A stretch of DNA of 63,766 nt, from assembly GCF_002154575.1 (NCBI RefSeq), contig NZ_MUBA01000065.1, positions 1-63,766 on the forward strand, read 5' to 3'. Below the pieces are notes generated by a model. It searched no databases. It saw only the letters and a list, made by a program, of their open reading frames with translations, and was not told the origin of the DNA. This DNA comes from Streptomyces bobili (GTDB lineage Bacteria > Actinomycetota > Actinomycetes > Streptomycetales > Streptomycetaceae). Each line of letters opens with the position of its first letter. The stretch's first letter is position 1. This document shows positions 1 through 8,660 of this stretch, piece by piece. Both the position numbers and the translations under genes were made by a program.

Positions 1-274
1 GCCCTGGCCGACCTCGGCTTCGTCGGCCTGGACGGGCGACCCCGACGACAACCCGGTGATCATCACCGGCCGCAAGGCCACCCGGAACCACCAACTCACC
101 GACGCGGAGAAGGAGGCGAACCGCCTGCTCAGCCGCGAACGCGCCGCCGTCGAGCACGGCTTCGCGAACCTCAAATCCTGGCGCATCCTCACCAAGGTCC
201 GCATGAACACCCGGCACGCGACCACCCTCCTGCGGGCCCTCCTCGTCCTGGCGAACACCGAGGTCCACAGGTGA
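1..274 (+). pseudogene. IS5-family transposase, C-terminal fragment
   Basis: This is the C-terminal part of a DDE transposase of the IS5 family, cut by the window edge. The first 55 bases encode ALADLGFVGL and then lose frame through one extra G in the GACGGGCGAC stretch near 33-38. The remaining codons (56-274) carry ITGRKATRNHQLTDAEKE, the catalytic Glu context ERAAVEHGFANLKSWR and the usual tail. A homologous middle fragment lies at 10180-10473 and an N-terminal fragment at 11440-11756, so pieces of one IS type are scattered here. The frameshift makes it non-functional even if the missing 5' part lies outside the window. Confidence 0.8.
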
Positions 275-372
275 CGGACGACCTCCCCGAGACGATCACG
301 CCCCGACCGGCATGAGTACATCACTCCCGCCCACACCAGCCCCGTGACCTGCGCAATCAGGTTGAAAACTTC

Positions 373-762
373 TCATTGCGAAACGTCGTGACCCGGCACC
401 TCGAGCAGATCGAATCCGGAAATGAACATGACCGCTGTGTCGATCAGGTCGCCGTCGAAATGGAGTACGTCCCAGCCGGTGACGTCCTCCGGCCGGATTT
501 CGGTGGGTTGGTTCCACTGGTACATGGCGTAGTCGTGGTGATGCTGGATCGGGCCGGTGACCGAGAATTCGAGCCCGGAGAAGTGTTCCTGTAGTCGCCC
601 GATGCGTACGTTGAGCGCTTCCCTGCCGTGCACGATCCCGTCGGGTTCGACGACGGTGACATTTTCGGTGTAGACCCGGGCGATCTGCTCGCCCCGTTCG
701 CGTGGATCGGAGACCGCCCACACATGCAGATGTGCCTCAACCAGCTTCGTGATGTCGCGCAT
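373..762 (-). CDS. SnoaL-like / NTF2-fold small protein
   Basis: A 129-residue protein of the SnoaL/NTF2-like cone fold. It shows the N-terminal helix (ITKLVEAHLHVWA), the VYTENVTVVEPDGIVHGREAL strand-helix segment and C-terminal strands with DVLHFDGDLIDTAVMF. Family members are small cyclases, isomerases or ligand binders; the substrate cannot be read from sequence. I place the start at the ATG at 762 because GGAGGAG lies 7 bases upstream; an ATG 15 bases earlier would put that ribosome site inside the gene. It stands alone, transcribed away from the catabolic operon, so a link to that pathway is only inferred. Confidence 0.7.
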   Translation of the reverse strand: MRDITKLVEAHLHVWAVSDPRERGEQIARVYTENVTVVEPDGIVHGREALNVRIGRLQEHFSGLEFSVTGPIQHHHDYAMYQWNQPTEIRPEDVTGWDVLHFDGDLIDTAVMFISGFDLLEVPGHDVSQ

Positions 763-1097
763 TGTGTTCTCCTCCATACGTATTCGACGGTGCCTTCACC
801 GGTTTGCCCGGCAGGCCCAGCCGACGGATTCTTGGTACAAGGGCCGGTTCCCGGCAGCCGGGCTTTTGTCAGCTCGGGCACCGCTGAACAAACAACCCCG
901 CCCCGACCGGGCCTGGGCATGTGTCAACCTCTCGATCGAGCGGACTGCATGCCGCCATCCGGCTTCGCATTGGCCCCGTACAGGAGTAACCCGCACCCCG
1001 AGGGTTGCCGCACTCGGCCCATCAATGGAGGGCGAGCGGGTGGCGGAACGAACCCACCCCGATAGGTCGTTGACGCGCCAACCATGTTCGGTGCTCG
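763..1097. other. Intergenic stretch, no gene seen
   Basis: No frame here has convincing codon structure or a recognisable domain on either strand. It separates the SnoaL-like gene from the enoyl-CoA hydratase stump and probably holds the promoter of the former. I see no strong palindrome. Confidence 0.5.
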
Positions 1098-1208
1098 GTG
1101 CTCGATCGCGGGGGCGTTGAGCCGTTCGGGTCGGGACAGCAGCACCTGCAGTACGGCATCCTCGCGGGTGATGCGGATACCGCCGGTTATCTTCATCTCG
1201 TCACTCAT
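1098..1208 (-). pseudogene. Enoyl-CoA hydratase N-terminal stump
   Basis: From an ATG at 1208 the reading MSDEMKITGGIRITREDAV continues into LQVLLSRPERLNA, the beta-strand and N-A pocket motif that opens enoyl-CoA hydratase/isomerase proteins. Similarity ends after about 33 residues and the frame runs into unrelated sequence, so the gene has lost nearly all of its crotonase domain. It sits 70 bases downstream of the monooxygenase and was probably the last gene of the catabolic operon, where a hydratase would act on ring-cleavage products. The remaining peptide cannot be active. Confidence 0.6.
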
Positions 1209-1278
1209 ACGGATCCGCTTCTGCCTGGGACGTGTGTCGGCTCTACCCTGGACGGGAGCGGCCCAGCCGGACGCCATG

Positions 1279-3105
1279 TCACGTCGCTTCAGCCGGCCGC
1301 CCCAGGATGTAGCGCAACGCCCTCTCCAGGACCGGCCCGGGATCCGGATGCCCGGTCATGCTGCGCCATCCGACGTGCTGGTCGGGACGGACCAGTACCG
1401 CGCCGTCGGGGCCGACTTCACGTTGCGCCTGCCAGCCGGCGGTCGTGTCGGTCCACCTGGTGTCGTCGGCACTGTCCACGCTGCCGATGCGCAGGACATC
1501 GAGCGGGACGCCGAGGCGGTCGGCGCAGTCGGACGCGGCCTGGGCCCACGCGGCCCCTCCCGGATCGGAGGCGTCGACGATCAGGACGAACCGGCCGCGC
1601 CCGGTGAGGTCGTAGACCGACCGCTGCCGGCCGCCACGGCTCAGCCAGGCGTGCGGGACGCGGTGTCCCGGCCGGGTCTGGGGGTGGAAGTCCACTACCG
1701 GATCGGCATAGACGTGTGAGGCCGTGCCGTCGTGCACGACGGCTGACGAGGTGTACGTGTAGCCGATCTCGATGTTGTGGGCGCCCACTTCGTGGCGCTC
1801 GTGGGCTATGGCGGCCGCGACCCGCTCACGCAGCGCGGCCGTGTCCCGCGTACCGGAGAACAGTTCGGTGAACCGGGCCCAGGCCTGATCCGGGGACATC
1901 TGGGGTGTCAGCCCGATGGCCGCGTCGATGTTGCGGTGGGTGAAGGCCGCCGTGGTGGCCTGCTCGATGTTGCGGCGGCCCACCGGGCGGCGTTCCTCCT
2001 GGTAGGTGTCGAGCAGTGATGCGTCGGCGTGGCCGGAGAGGACTGCGTGCAGCTTCCACGCCAGGTTGTGGGCGTCCTGGACGGCCGAGTTGAGGCCCAG
2101 GGCGGTGGTCGGGAAGTGCCGGTGCGCCGCGTCCCCGGCCACGAACACCCGCCCCACCCGGTAGCGGTCGGCCAGTGACGCCTCCTGCCGCCAGTGCGAG
2201 GTGTGATGGATCGTCAGGGGGAGATCGGGAACGCCGAGTGAGCGCCGGATCAGGTCCGGCATGAAGTCGTCCTCGTACTGGGCGGCGGATCCGGGCGGCA
2301 CCAGGGCGTGGAAGGCCCACTCCTCGGAGTGCTGGTCCCAGTGTTGCGGTCCCATCTTGACCAGGACGCCGCTGCCCAGCGAGCCGCTGCCGTCCGGGTT
2401 GACGAAGAAGTGGATGACGACGCTCGGGTCGTCGATGTACGCCGACAGGTCCGCGCTGATGTGCGCGCTGACCATGTCCACCACGTCTTTCAGCCCGCCG
2501 AACTGGATGCCCACGGCAGGCCCGACGGTGTGTCCGGCGTCCGCGCCGACGAGGTAGCGCGCGCGGACTGTGTGGCGTGTGCCGTCCTGTCGGCATACGA
2601 CGGTGGCGGTCACAGCTTCGGTGTCCTGGGTGAAGTCGACGACCTCGTGCTGGAACAGGACGCGGTCCGGCGCGAGTGCCTCCGCGTGCTGGCGCAGCAA
2701 GGGTTCGAGCCGCAGCTGCGGGAGGTTCGTCGAGACGCAGGGGCTGGCCTGTTCGTAGGCAGCCACAGCAGCCCCGCCGCCCCAGCTGTCCACACGGCCG
2801 ATGAGTCTGCCGTGTTCGGGGCGGGGGCCGGTCAGCGAGGTCGACCAGGCGACGGTGGACATGTTGTCGCGCGGACAGCCCTGCTTGTAGACGTCGTCGG
2901 CTACTCCCAGCTCGCGGAAGATCTCCATGGTCCGCTGGTTGAGGATGTGCGCCTTCGGCAGCTGGGAGCAGTTGGCGTGGCGCTCCACCAGCAGGCTCCG
3001 GACGCCGAGCCTGGACAGGAGGATCGAAGAGGTCAGTCCGGCGGCGCCGCCGCCGACGATGAGAACGTCCACCTCGTCGGGCAGACGGGGACTGGCAACG
3101 GTCAT
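1279..3105 (-). CDS. FAD-dependent aromatic monooxygenase (PheA/TfdB type)
   Basis: A 608-residue class A flavoprotein hydroxylase. The N-terminal Rossmann motif GGGAAG is at residues 18-23, followed by the ribose-binding VER. The second FAD motif VFVAGDAAHRHFPTTALGLN lies at about residue 300, and a thioredoxin-like C-terminal domain ends the protein, as in phenol and 3-(3-hydroxyphenyl)propionate hydroxylases. It should hydroxylate a phenolic ring with NAD(P)H and O2. GAGGAG lies 9 bases before the ATG. It is 11 bases downstream of the extradiol dioxygenase, so hydroxylation and ring cleavage are probably expressed together. The exact substrate is not readable; similar enzymes also tailor polyketides. 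Confidence 0.88.
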   Translation of the reverse strand: MTVASPRLPDEVDVLIVGGGAAGLTSSILLSRLGVRSLLVERHANCSQLPKAHILNQRTMEIFRELGVADDVYKQGCPRDNMSTVAWSTSLTGPRPEHGRLIGRVDSWGGGAAVAAYEQASPCVSTNLPQLRLEPLLRQHAEALAPDRVLFQHEVVDFTQDTEAVTATVVCRQDGTRHTVRARYLVGADAGHTVGPAVGIQFGGLKDVVDMVSAHISADLSAYIDDPSVVIHFFVNPDGSGSLGSGVLVKMGPQHWDQHSEEWAFHALVPPGSAAQYEDDFMPDLIRRSLGVPDLPLTIHHTSHWRQEASLADRYRVGRVFVAGDAAHRHFPTTALGLNSAVQDAHNLAWKLHAVLSGHADASLLDTYQEERRPVGRRNIEQATTAAFTHRNIDAAIGLTPQMSPDQAWARFTELFSGTRDTAALRERVAAAIAHERHEVGAHNIEIGYTYTSSAVVHDGTASHVYADPVVDFHPQTRPGHRVPHAWLSRGGRQRSVYDLTGRGRFVLIVDASDPGGAAWAQAASDCADRLGVPLDVLRIGSVDSADDTRWTDTTAGWQAQREVGPDGAVLVRPDQHVGWRSMTGHPDPGPVLERALRYILGRPAEAT

Positions 3106-3116
3106 GGCGATTCTCC

Positions 3117-4040
3117 TCAGCGCGCGGCGTGGGTGCCGGTCATCAGGGCGGCGAGGTCCTCCGGCTGGAGGAACGAAGGCGGGGGTGGCGGTCCCCAGCT
3201 GTAGAGGCCCTTGATTCCTTCGAACATCCCCGGCTTCCAGACCTGGTCGTCGAGGACGCAGTCGAGGTCGCTGTAGTACTCGGAGAAGTTGCCGGCCGGG
3301 TCTTTGAGGTACCAGAAGAAGTTCGATCCGACGTGATGACGGCCCAAGCCCCAGATGTGCCGTTCGGGATGGTCTTCCAGCATGGCCGTGGCTCCGCGGC
3401 CCACCTCGTCGACGTCGTCGACCTGCCACGAGGTGTGGTGCAGGAAGTTCAGCGGGGACTGCTGGACGAGGAAGTTGTGGTGGTCGGTCGAACAGCGCAT
3501 AAAGGCGGCGAGGCCCTTGGCCTCGTCGGTGACCTTGAAGCCGAGTCCCTCGGTGAAGAACCGCTGGGTGGCCTCCTTGTCCACGGAACCGACCACGATG
3601 TGCCCGAGCTTGCGGGGCCGGACCGGTCCCTCCCGCAGGATGCCGGGGGCCCGGGTGTCGGGGCGTTCCACGCGACCGGGCCCGTTGTACGGGGTCGGAG
3701 GCTGTACCGGCTGGACGAGCCGCGGCATGACCCGCAGGGTGACGTCGAAGCCGCTGATGGGCTCCCGTACCGAGAGTGCGTCCGCGCTCTTGGATACCGC
3801 CAGGTCGAGCTTGGTCAGGGACTCCGCCGTGCGGCCGAGGTCGTCCTCGTCGTCGATGCCGACTTCGATGGCGAGGAGTTGGCGGGTGGGTGCGTGGCGC
3901 AGGATGAGCTGTTCACCGCCGTCCTGGGTGGCGAACCGGCCGGGTGCGGTCTCGGTGAGACCGAATTCCGCGTAGTAGGCGGTGGTTTCGGCGACGTTGG
4001 GCACCCCGATGGTGACCGACGCCATACGGTGAAGGGCCAT
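3117..4040 (-). CDS. Type I extradiol (catechol 2,3-) dioxygenase
   Basis: A 307-residue two-domain vicinal oxygen chelate protein. The C-terminal half keeps the Fe(II) ligands: His147 in KLGHIVV, His201 or His202 in LHHTSW and Glu254 in FSEYYSD. The N-terminal VOC half lacks a full metal site, as usual in catechol 2,3-dioxygenases. It would open a catechol ring by meta-cleavage. GAGGA lies 7 bases before the ATG at 4040, which also gives the normal family length. Gene order places it between the FAH hydrolase and the monooxygenase, matching a hydroxylate, cleave, hydrolyse sequence. The ring substrate is not determined. Confidence 0.88.
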   Translation of the reverse strand: MALHRMASVTIGVPNVAETTAYYAEFGLTETAPGRFATQDGGEQLILRHAPTRQLLAIEVGIDDEDDLGRTAESLTKLDLAVSKSADALSVREPISGFDVTLRVMPRLVQPVQPPTPYNGPGRVERPDTRAPGILREGPVRPRKLGHIVVGSVDKEATQRFFTEGLGFKVTDEAKGLAAFMRCSTDHHNFLVQQSPLNFLHHTSWQVDDVDEVGRGATAMLEDHPERHIWGLGRHHVGSNFFWYLKDPAGNFSEYYSDLDCVLDDQVWKPGMFEGIKGLYSWGPPPPPSFLQPEDLAALMTGTHAAR

Positions 4041-4111
4041 GTTCTGTTCCTCGTGGACTCGTCGTTGAGCTGAGAGGTGAGGCTGAGTGGGTGGTGACCC
4101 GGGGGTGTGGG

Positions 4112-4963
4112 TCAGCCGGCGCAGTGCTGGCGGATCTCTCCGATCCCCTCGACGCGGCTGACGACGACGTCTGCGGGTGACAGGAACCGGCGAGGGGTGC
4201 GCGCTCCGCCGACGCCGGCGGGCGTACCGGTGAAGATCAGGTCCCCGGGGAGCAGCGGGCACACCGCCGACAGCCGGGCGATCAACTCGGGGACGGGGAA
4301 GACCATCTGCGAGGTACGGGCCTTCTGGACCTGCTCACCGTTGATCGTGCAGCTGAGCTCCAGGTCGTCCGGGTCGTCGAACTCGTCCGGCGTGACCAGC
4401 CACGGACCGGTGGGGCCGAATCCGGGGAAGGACTTGCCCAGCGAGAACTGCGGAGCCGGGCCCGCGAGCTGTACGTCCCGCTCGGAGAAGTCCTGCCCGA
4501 CGGTCAGCCCGGCGACGTACTCCCAGGCGTGCTCCTGCGTGACGTGGTGCGCACGCCGGCCGATGACCACGACGAGTTCCGCCTCCCAGTCCACCACCCT
4601 GCTCGGGAGCCGGAGTTCCCCGTACGGGCCGGTGACGCAGCTGGGGAACTTGGTGAACGTCGGCGGCGCCTCGGGCAGTGCCAGCCCCGCTTCCTTGGCG
4701 TGATCGGTGTAGTTCAGGCCGATCGCGAAGACCTGGCGGGGCGTCGGAGCGGGAGGCCCGAGCGCGTCCGCAGTGATGGCGGAATCGGCCGGCCCGCCTG
4801 TCATGGGGATGGCACCGGCAGCCCAGTCGCGGAACTCCTCCCATCGGTCGTAGACGGCTTGAGGGTCGGACGAGAACCTGTCGGCGCTGAGTCGGGCGAC
4901 GTCCACGCCGCTTCCCTCGGCGGTGAGGACGGTGAGGCGGTCCGCCACGGTCGCAATGCGCAT
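4112..4963 (-). CDS. Fumarylacetoacetate hydrolase family protein
   Basis: A 283-residue FAH-fold enzyme. The core signature FAIGLNYTDHAKEAG is followed by PTFTKFPSCVTGP, the metal-ligand region DWEAELVVVIGR, VAGLTVGQDFSERD and the C-terminal GDLIFTGTPAGVG. Relatives hydrolyse or decarboxylate 2-hydroxy-dienoates and acylpyruvates made after meta-cleavage. GAGGAG lies about 5 bases before the ATG. It is the first gene of the minus-strand catabolic operon and diverges from the GntR regulator across about 120 bases. Confidence 0.87.
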   Translation of the reverse strand: MRIATVADRLTVLTAEGSGVDVARLSADRFSSDPQAVYDRWEEFRDWAAGAIPMTGGPADSAITADALGPPAPTPRQVFAIGLNYTDHAKEAGLALPEAPPTFTKFPSCVTGPYGELRLPSRVVDWEAELVVVIGRRAHHVTQEHAWEYVAGLTVGQDFSERDVQLAGPAPQFSLGKSFPGFGPTGPWLVTPDEFDDPDDLELSCTINGEQVQKARTSQMVFPVPELIARLSAVCPLLPGDLIFTGTPAGVGGARTPRRFLSPADVVVSRVEGIGEIRQHCAG

Positions 4964-5050
4964 GTTCGCTCCTCAAGCCGCATCGGCGGTGCTGTGTCTG
5001 TCATCAACATCCGCCAACAGCTTCGGCATGTCAATGCGTTTTCGAAATCC

Positions 5051-5074
5051 ATCAGCCATTCCGATATTGCTGAT
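5051..5074. promoter_or_regulatory. Inverted repeat between catabolic operon and GntR gene
   Basis: ATCAGC and GCTGAT form arms separated by 12 bases in the divergent intergenic region, just before the GntR start. Position and symmetry fit an operator for the adjacent GntR regulator controlling both directions. The assignment is inference. Confidence 0.4.
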
Positions 5075-5085
5075 TCTCTGCTTTA

Positions 5086-5811
5086 ATGCGGAGCATGCTG
5101 AGTCACGCACCGTCGCAGGCCGGCCGTTCCGGGGCACCGACGCGAGCGGAGAAGGTCTACGCCGAGCTCCGTAGCGACATCCTCAACGGGCGCCTGGGTC
5201 CTGGGGAGCGACTCCCGTTCGCCCAGCTCGGCGAGCGGTACCAGGCGAGCACGGGTGTACTCCGGGAAGTCCTTCCACGGCTGGTCGAACAGGGCCTGGT
5301 GGTGTCCGAGCGGCAGTTCGGGTTCTGTGTCATCCCGGTGTCCGAGGAAGACCTGTGTCACCTCACCGAGGTCAGAATCACCATCGAGTCCCAGGCTCTC
5401 CAGCAGTCCGTCGAGCAGGGCGACCTGGCGTGGCAGTCACGCCTCGTAGCCGTCCACCACATCCTGGCGGCCACACCGACGACCGACCCGACGGGTGCCA
5501 TCAACGAGGAGTGGCTGGAGGTGCACGCCCAGTTCCACTCGACGCTCAACGAAGGGTGTCCGAACGGACGGCTGCGCGGGCTCGCCGACTCCCTGCGTGC
5601 CGTCGCCGAGGTCTACCGCTGCTGGTCGTGTACCTCTGCCGAAGGCGACGGCCGGGACATCGTGGGCGAACACCGCCGCATCCTCGACGCCGCCCTCGCC
5701 CACGACGCCGATCGCGCCGTCGCGGAACTCACCGCGCACATCCGCCGTACGACGGACGCGCTCCTGGCGGCCCGTGGGGCAAGCAGTCCGGACAGTGAGC
5801 ACGACTTGTAG
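5086..5811 (+). CDS. GntR-family transcriptional regulator (FCD-like)
   Basis: A 241-residue regulator. The N-terminal winged helix (about residues 20-85) reads KVYAELRSDILNGRLGPGE, then LGERYQASTGVLREVLPRL and a wing ending in VSERQFGFCVIPVSEED. The all-helical C-terminal domain (about 90-235) resembles FCD effector domains, with FHSTLNEGCPNGRL and EHRRILDAALAHDADRA. It diverges from the aromatic operon and lies 25 bases before the acetoacetyl-CoA synthetase, so it probably controls one or both in response to a pathway acid. An in-frame ATG at 5095 is an alternative start; neither has a strong ribosome site. Confidence 0.85.
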   Translation: MRSMLSHAPSQAGRSGAPTRAEKVYAELRSDILNGRLGPGERLPFAQLGERYQASTGVLREVLPRLVEQGLVVSERQFGFCVIPVSEEDLCHLTEVRITIESQALQQSVEQGDLAWQSRLVAVHHILAATPTTDPTGAINEEWLEVHAQFHSTLNEGCPNGRLRGLADSLRAVAEVYRCWSCTSAEGDGRDIVGEHRRILDAALAHDADRAVAELTAHIRRTTDALLAARGASSPDSEHDL

Positions 5812-5836
5812 AGCAGTAAGAGGAGAGTGACGGCAG

Positions 5837-7846
5837 ATGCCCGCGCAGGATCTCCTGTGGGAGCCGAGCGACGACGTCGTCGCCGCGTCCAATCTGACGG
5901 CGTTCGCGCGGTGGCTGCGTACCCATCGTGGCATTCAGGTGGACGGCTACCAGCAGTTGTGGCGTTGGTCGGTCGACGACCTGGAGGGGTTTTGGGGCGC
6001 GCTCTGGGAGTACTTCGACATCCAGGCCTCGGCACCACCGCAGGCCGTGCTCGCCGACCGGGCGATGCCCGGTGCCACCTGGTTTCCCGGCGCCCGGCTC
6101 AACTACGTCGAACACGTCTTCCGGGCAGCTGACCCCGAACGCCCCGCCATCGTCGCCATCGACGAGGACGACCGCCGGACCGAGTGGTCATGGGCCGAGC
6201 TGCGGCAGCGGACGGCGGGATTCGCGGCGCACCTGCGCAGGCTCGGTGTCCAGCCCGGCGACCGGGTCGTCGGCTACCTCCCGAACGTCCCGCACGCCGT
6301 CGTCGCCTTCCTCGCAACGGCGAGCATCGGCGCCGTCTGGTCCTCCTGCGGCCAGGACTTCGCCCCGGCGAGCGCGGTCGACCGCTTCGCCCAGCTCGAA
6401 CCCGTCGTACTGATCACCGCGAACGGATACGTGTACGGCGGCCGGCGGCAGGACCGCCGAACCGCCGTCGACGATCTCCGGCGAGGGCTGCCGACACTGC
6501 GCGGGACGGTGCTCGTCGACAGCCTCGGGCTGCCGCACGATCCCGCTGACGGCACCGTCGGCTGGGAGGAAGCCACCGGCGGCGAAGCCGAACTGGTCTG
6601 CGAACCGGTGGGCTTCGACCACCCGCTCTGGGTGCTGTTCTCCTCCGGCACCACCGGTATCCCCAAAGGGATCGTCCACGGCCACGGCGGCATCCTGCTG
6701 GAACACCTCAAGTACACCGTCCTGCACCTGGACCTGGGGCCCGATGACCGGTTCCTCTGGTACACGACCACCACCTGGATGGTGTGGAACGTCCTGGTGG
6801 CCGGCCTGCTCTCCGGCGCCACGATCGTGCTCTACGACGGCAGCCCGGCCCACCCGGACACCGACAGGCTCTGGCAGGTGGCCGACGCCTGCGAGGTGTC
6901 GGTCCTGGGCATGAGTGCGGGATACCTGACGACCTGCGAGAAGAACGGTGTTCGGCCGGCGCGCGACTACCGGCTCACCGCTCTGCGATCGGTGAACTCG
7001 ACCGGCTCGCCGTTGCCGGAGTCGGGCTACCGGTGGGTGTACGACAATGTCAGCTCCGTCGTCCCGGTGGTGTCCGCGAGCGGTGGCACCGACATGTGCT
7101 CGGCGTTCGTGGGCGGCGCCCCCTGGCTCCCCGTCCATGCGGGCGAGATCCCGGCACCCTGTCTCGGCGCCGCCGTGGCAGCCTGGGACGAGGCCGGACA
7201 TCCGGTGGTGGACCAGGTCGGAGAGCTGGTGATCACTGAACCCATGCCCTCCATGCCTCTCCGCTTCTGGAACGACTCCGGCGGAACCCGCTACCGCGAC
7301 GCCTACTTCGGCGCCTACCCAGGGGTCTGGCGCCACGGCGACTGGATCACCGTCACTTCTCGTGGCGGCGTCGTCGTACACGGGCGTTCCGACGCGACCC
7401 TGAACCGTATGGGCGTCCGACTCGGCAGCGCCGAGATCTACCAGGCGGTCGAGTCACTGCCCGAGATCCAGGACTCGCTCGTCGTCGGAGTCGAGGAACC
7501 CGACGGCGGCTACTGGATGCCCATGTTCGTGGCCCTCGCACCGGAGGCGCGCCTCGACGACGACCTGCGCGCGCGGATCAGGGACGTCATCCGGAAACAG
7601 GCATCGCCCCGCCACGTACCGGACGAGATCGTCCAGGTGCCGGCTATTCCGCACACCCTCACCGGCAAACGCCTGGAAGTGCCCATCAAGAAGATCCTGC
7701 TCGGCACACCAAGAGGATCAGCGGTCAACACGGGCAGCATCGACCGGCCCGAACTCCTCGACGTCTACGCCGAGTTGTCCGTCGAACGCACCAGACAGAG
7801 GAGGATCGGCAATGGAGCTGACCCCGGCGACCACGCCGGCCGATGA
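5837..7846 (+). CDS. acsA: Acetoacetyl-CoA synthetase
   Basis: A 669-residue AMP-forming ligase of the acetoacetate-CoA ligase subfamily. The N-terminal ACAS domain carries LWRWSVDDLEGFWGALWEYF. The adenylation motif is LFSSGTTGIPKGIVHGHGG, and later motifs are GGTDMCSAF and HGRSDATLNRMGVRLGSAE. The C-terminal catalytic lysine lies in HTLTGKRLEVP. It converts acetoacetate, ATP and CoA to acetoacetyl-CoA, which could feed ring-degradation products into central metabolism. AGGAG precedes the ATG by about 11 bases. The 3' end overlaps the next start at 7812, suggesting translational coupling. Confidence 0.92.
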   Translation: MPAQDLLWEPSDDVVAASNLTAFARWLRTHRGIQVDGYQQLWRWSVDDLEGFWGALWEYFDIQASAPPQAVLADRAMPGATWFPGARLNYVEHVFRAADPERPAIVAIDEDDRRTEWSWAELRQRTAGFAAHLRRLGVQPGDRVVGYLPNVPHAVVAFLATASIGAVWSSCGQDFAPASAVDRFAQLEPVVLITANGYVYGGRRQDRRTAVDDLRRGLPTLRGTVLVDSLGLPHDPADGTVGWEEATGGEAELVCEPVGFDHPLWVLFSSGTTGIPKGIVHGHGGILLEHLKYTVLHLDLGPDDRFLWYTTTTWMVWNVLVAGLLSGATIVLYDGSPAHPDTDRLWQVADACEVSVLGMSAGYLTTCEKNGVRPARDYRLTALRSVNSTGSPLPESGYRWVYDNVSSVVPVVSASGGTDMCSAFVGGAPWLPVHAGEIPAPCLGAAVAAWDEAGHPVVDQVGELVITEPMPSMPLRFWNDSGGTRYRDAYFGAYPGVWRHGDWITVTSRGGVVVHGRSDATLNRMGVRLGSAEIYQAVESLPEIQDSLVVGVEEPDGGYWMPMFVALAPEARLDDDLRARIRDVIRKQASPRHVPDEIVQVPAIPHTLTGKRLEVPIKKILLGTPRGSAVNTGSIDRPELLDVYAELSVERTRQRRIGNGADPGDHAGR

Positions 7847-8257
7847 ACAGCGCAAGGCGCTCGCCCTGGCCTTCCTGCAGGCCTTCGAGGACGGCGGCAC
7901 CACGAGCAGCGGCGGCAGTGTCCTCGATCTGTTCGCCGATGACGCCCAGGTCTGCTTTCCCAAATGGGGCGCGGCCCACGGCAGGGCGGAGATCGCCGAC
8001 GTACTGGTGGACGTGGGCCCGACCATCCACTCGATCAGCCATGACCTGGCAGACATCAACTGGGTTGGGACCGGTGGCGATGTCCTGGTGGCAGAAGGCA
8101 CCAGCCACGGTGTCCATCGCGACGGGTCCTGGGGTCGGGCTCGCCGGAGCGGGGCGGCGGACGCTGGTGCGACGTGTTCCAGATCCATGACGGCCACATC
8201 CACCGCCTCTTCGTCCACCTGGACCCGGACCACGCGGGCAAGGACACCGCCCGTTAG
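7812..8257 (+). pseudogene. SnoaL-like protein, frameshifted
   Basis: A SnoaL/NTF2-like gene begins at the ATG at 7812 (AGGAGG upstream, inside the acetoacetyl-CoA synthetase 3' end). It reads well through LFADDAQVCFPKWGAAHGRAE and VLVAEGTSHGVHRDGSWG. Near 8130-8145 the frame is lost. The expected end, GRWCDVFQIHDGHIHRLFVHL then DPDHAGKDTAR and TAG at 8257, is in another frame, consistent with one missing base. Joined, it would be about 148 residues, normal for the family. A sequencing error is possible; otherwise it is a recent pseudogene. Confidence 0.65.
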
Positions 8258-8584
8258 CCGTGGCTCGAGTAGGGGGTGCGACGGAGCAAGCCGCGTTTGG
8301 CCATGCGGCGGAGGTGGTGGGACATGCGGCTGCGTTCCCCGTCCACCGCTTGGACCGGCTCCTGGAAGTGCTGCCGCCCATGGGGCGCACCGGTGAGGGC
8401 CACGAGGACGACGTAGTCGGCGATGGACCAGGTTCCCCGTGGCCTGCAGCCTGCATGCCGGCCTGCTGGGAAGTTTTCGATGTACGTCGACGAAGGCGCG
8501 CCAGGCGCGCTGTTCCGACGGGCTGAGCCAGCACGTTCCTCTTCCATGCGAACTCAATCTGGCCAGTAGTTGACGCATCAACAA
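8254..8584 (-). pseudogene. MarR-family regulator remnant
   Basis: The minus strand holds two out-of-frame halves of a MarR N-terminal region. WLSPSEQRAWRAFVDVHRKL (upstream) is in one frame. SIADYVVLVALTGAPHGR and VQAVDGERSRMSHHLRRMA, the helix-turn-helix, are in another. The protein then stops after KRGLLRR, before the wing, so more than half is missing. It diverges from the isochorismatase gene at 8661, the usual arrangement for a MarR repressor and its target, so that gene may now be deregulated. Confidence 0.65.
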
Positions 8585-8660
8585 TGATGCGTAATAGTTG
8601 AAACATCAACGGAACGCGGCACAACAAGTACCTCGCGTTCCACACACTGGAGGAGATCCC

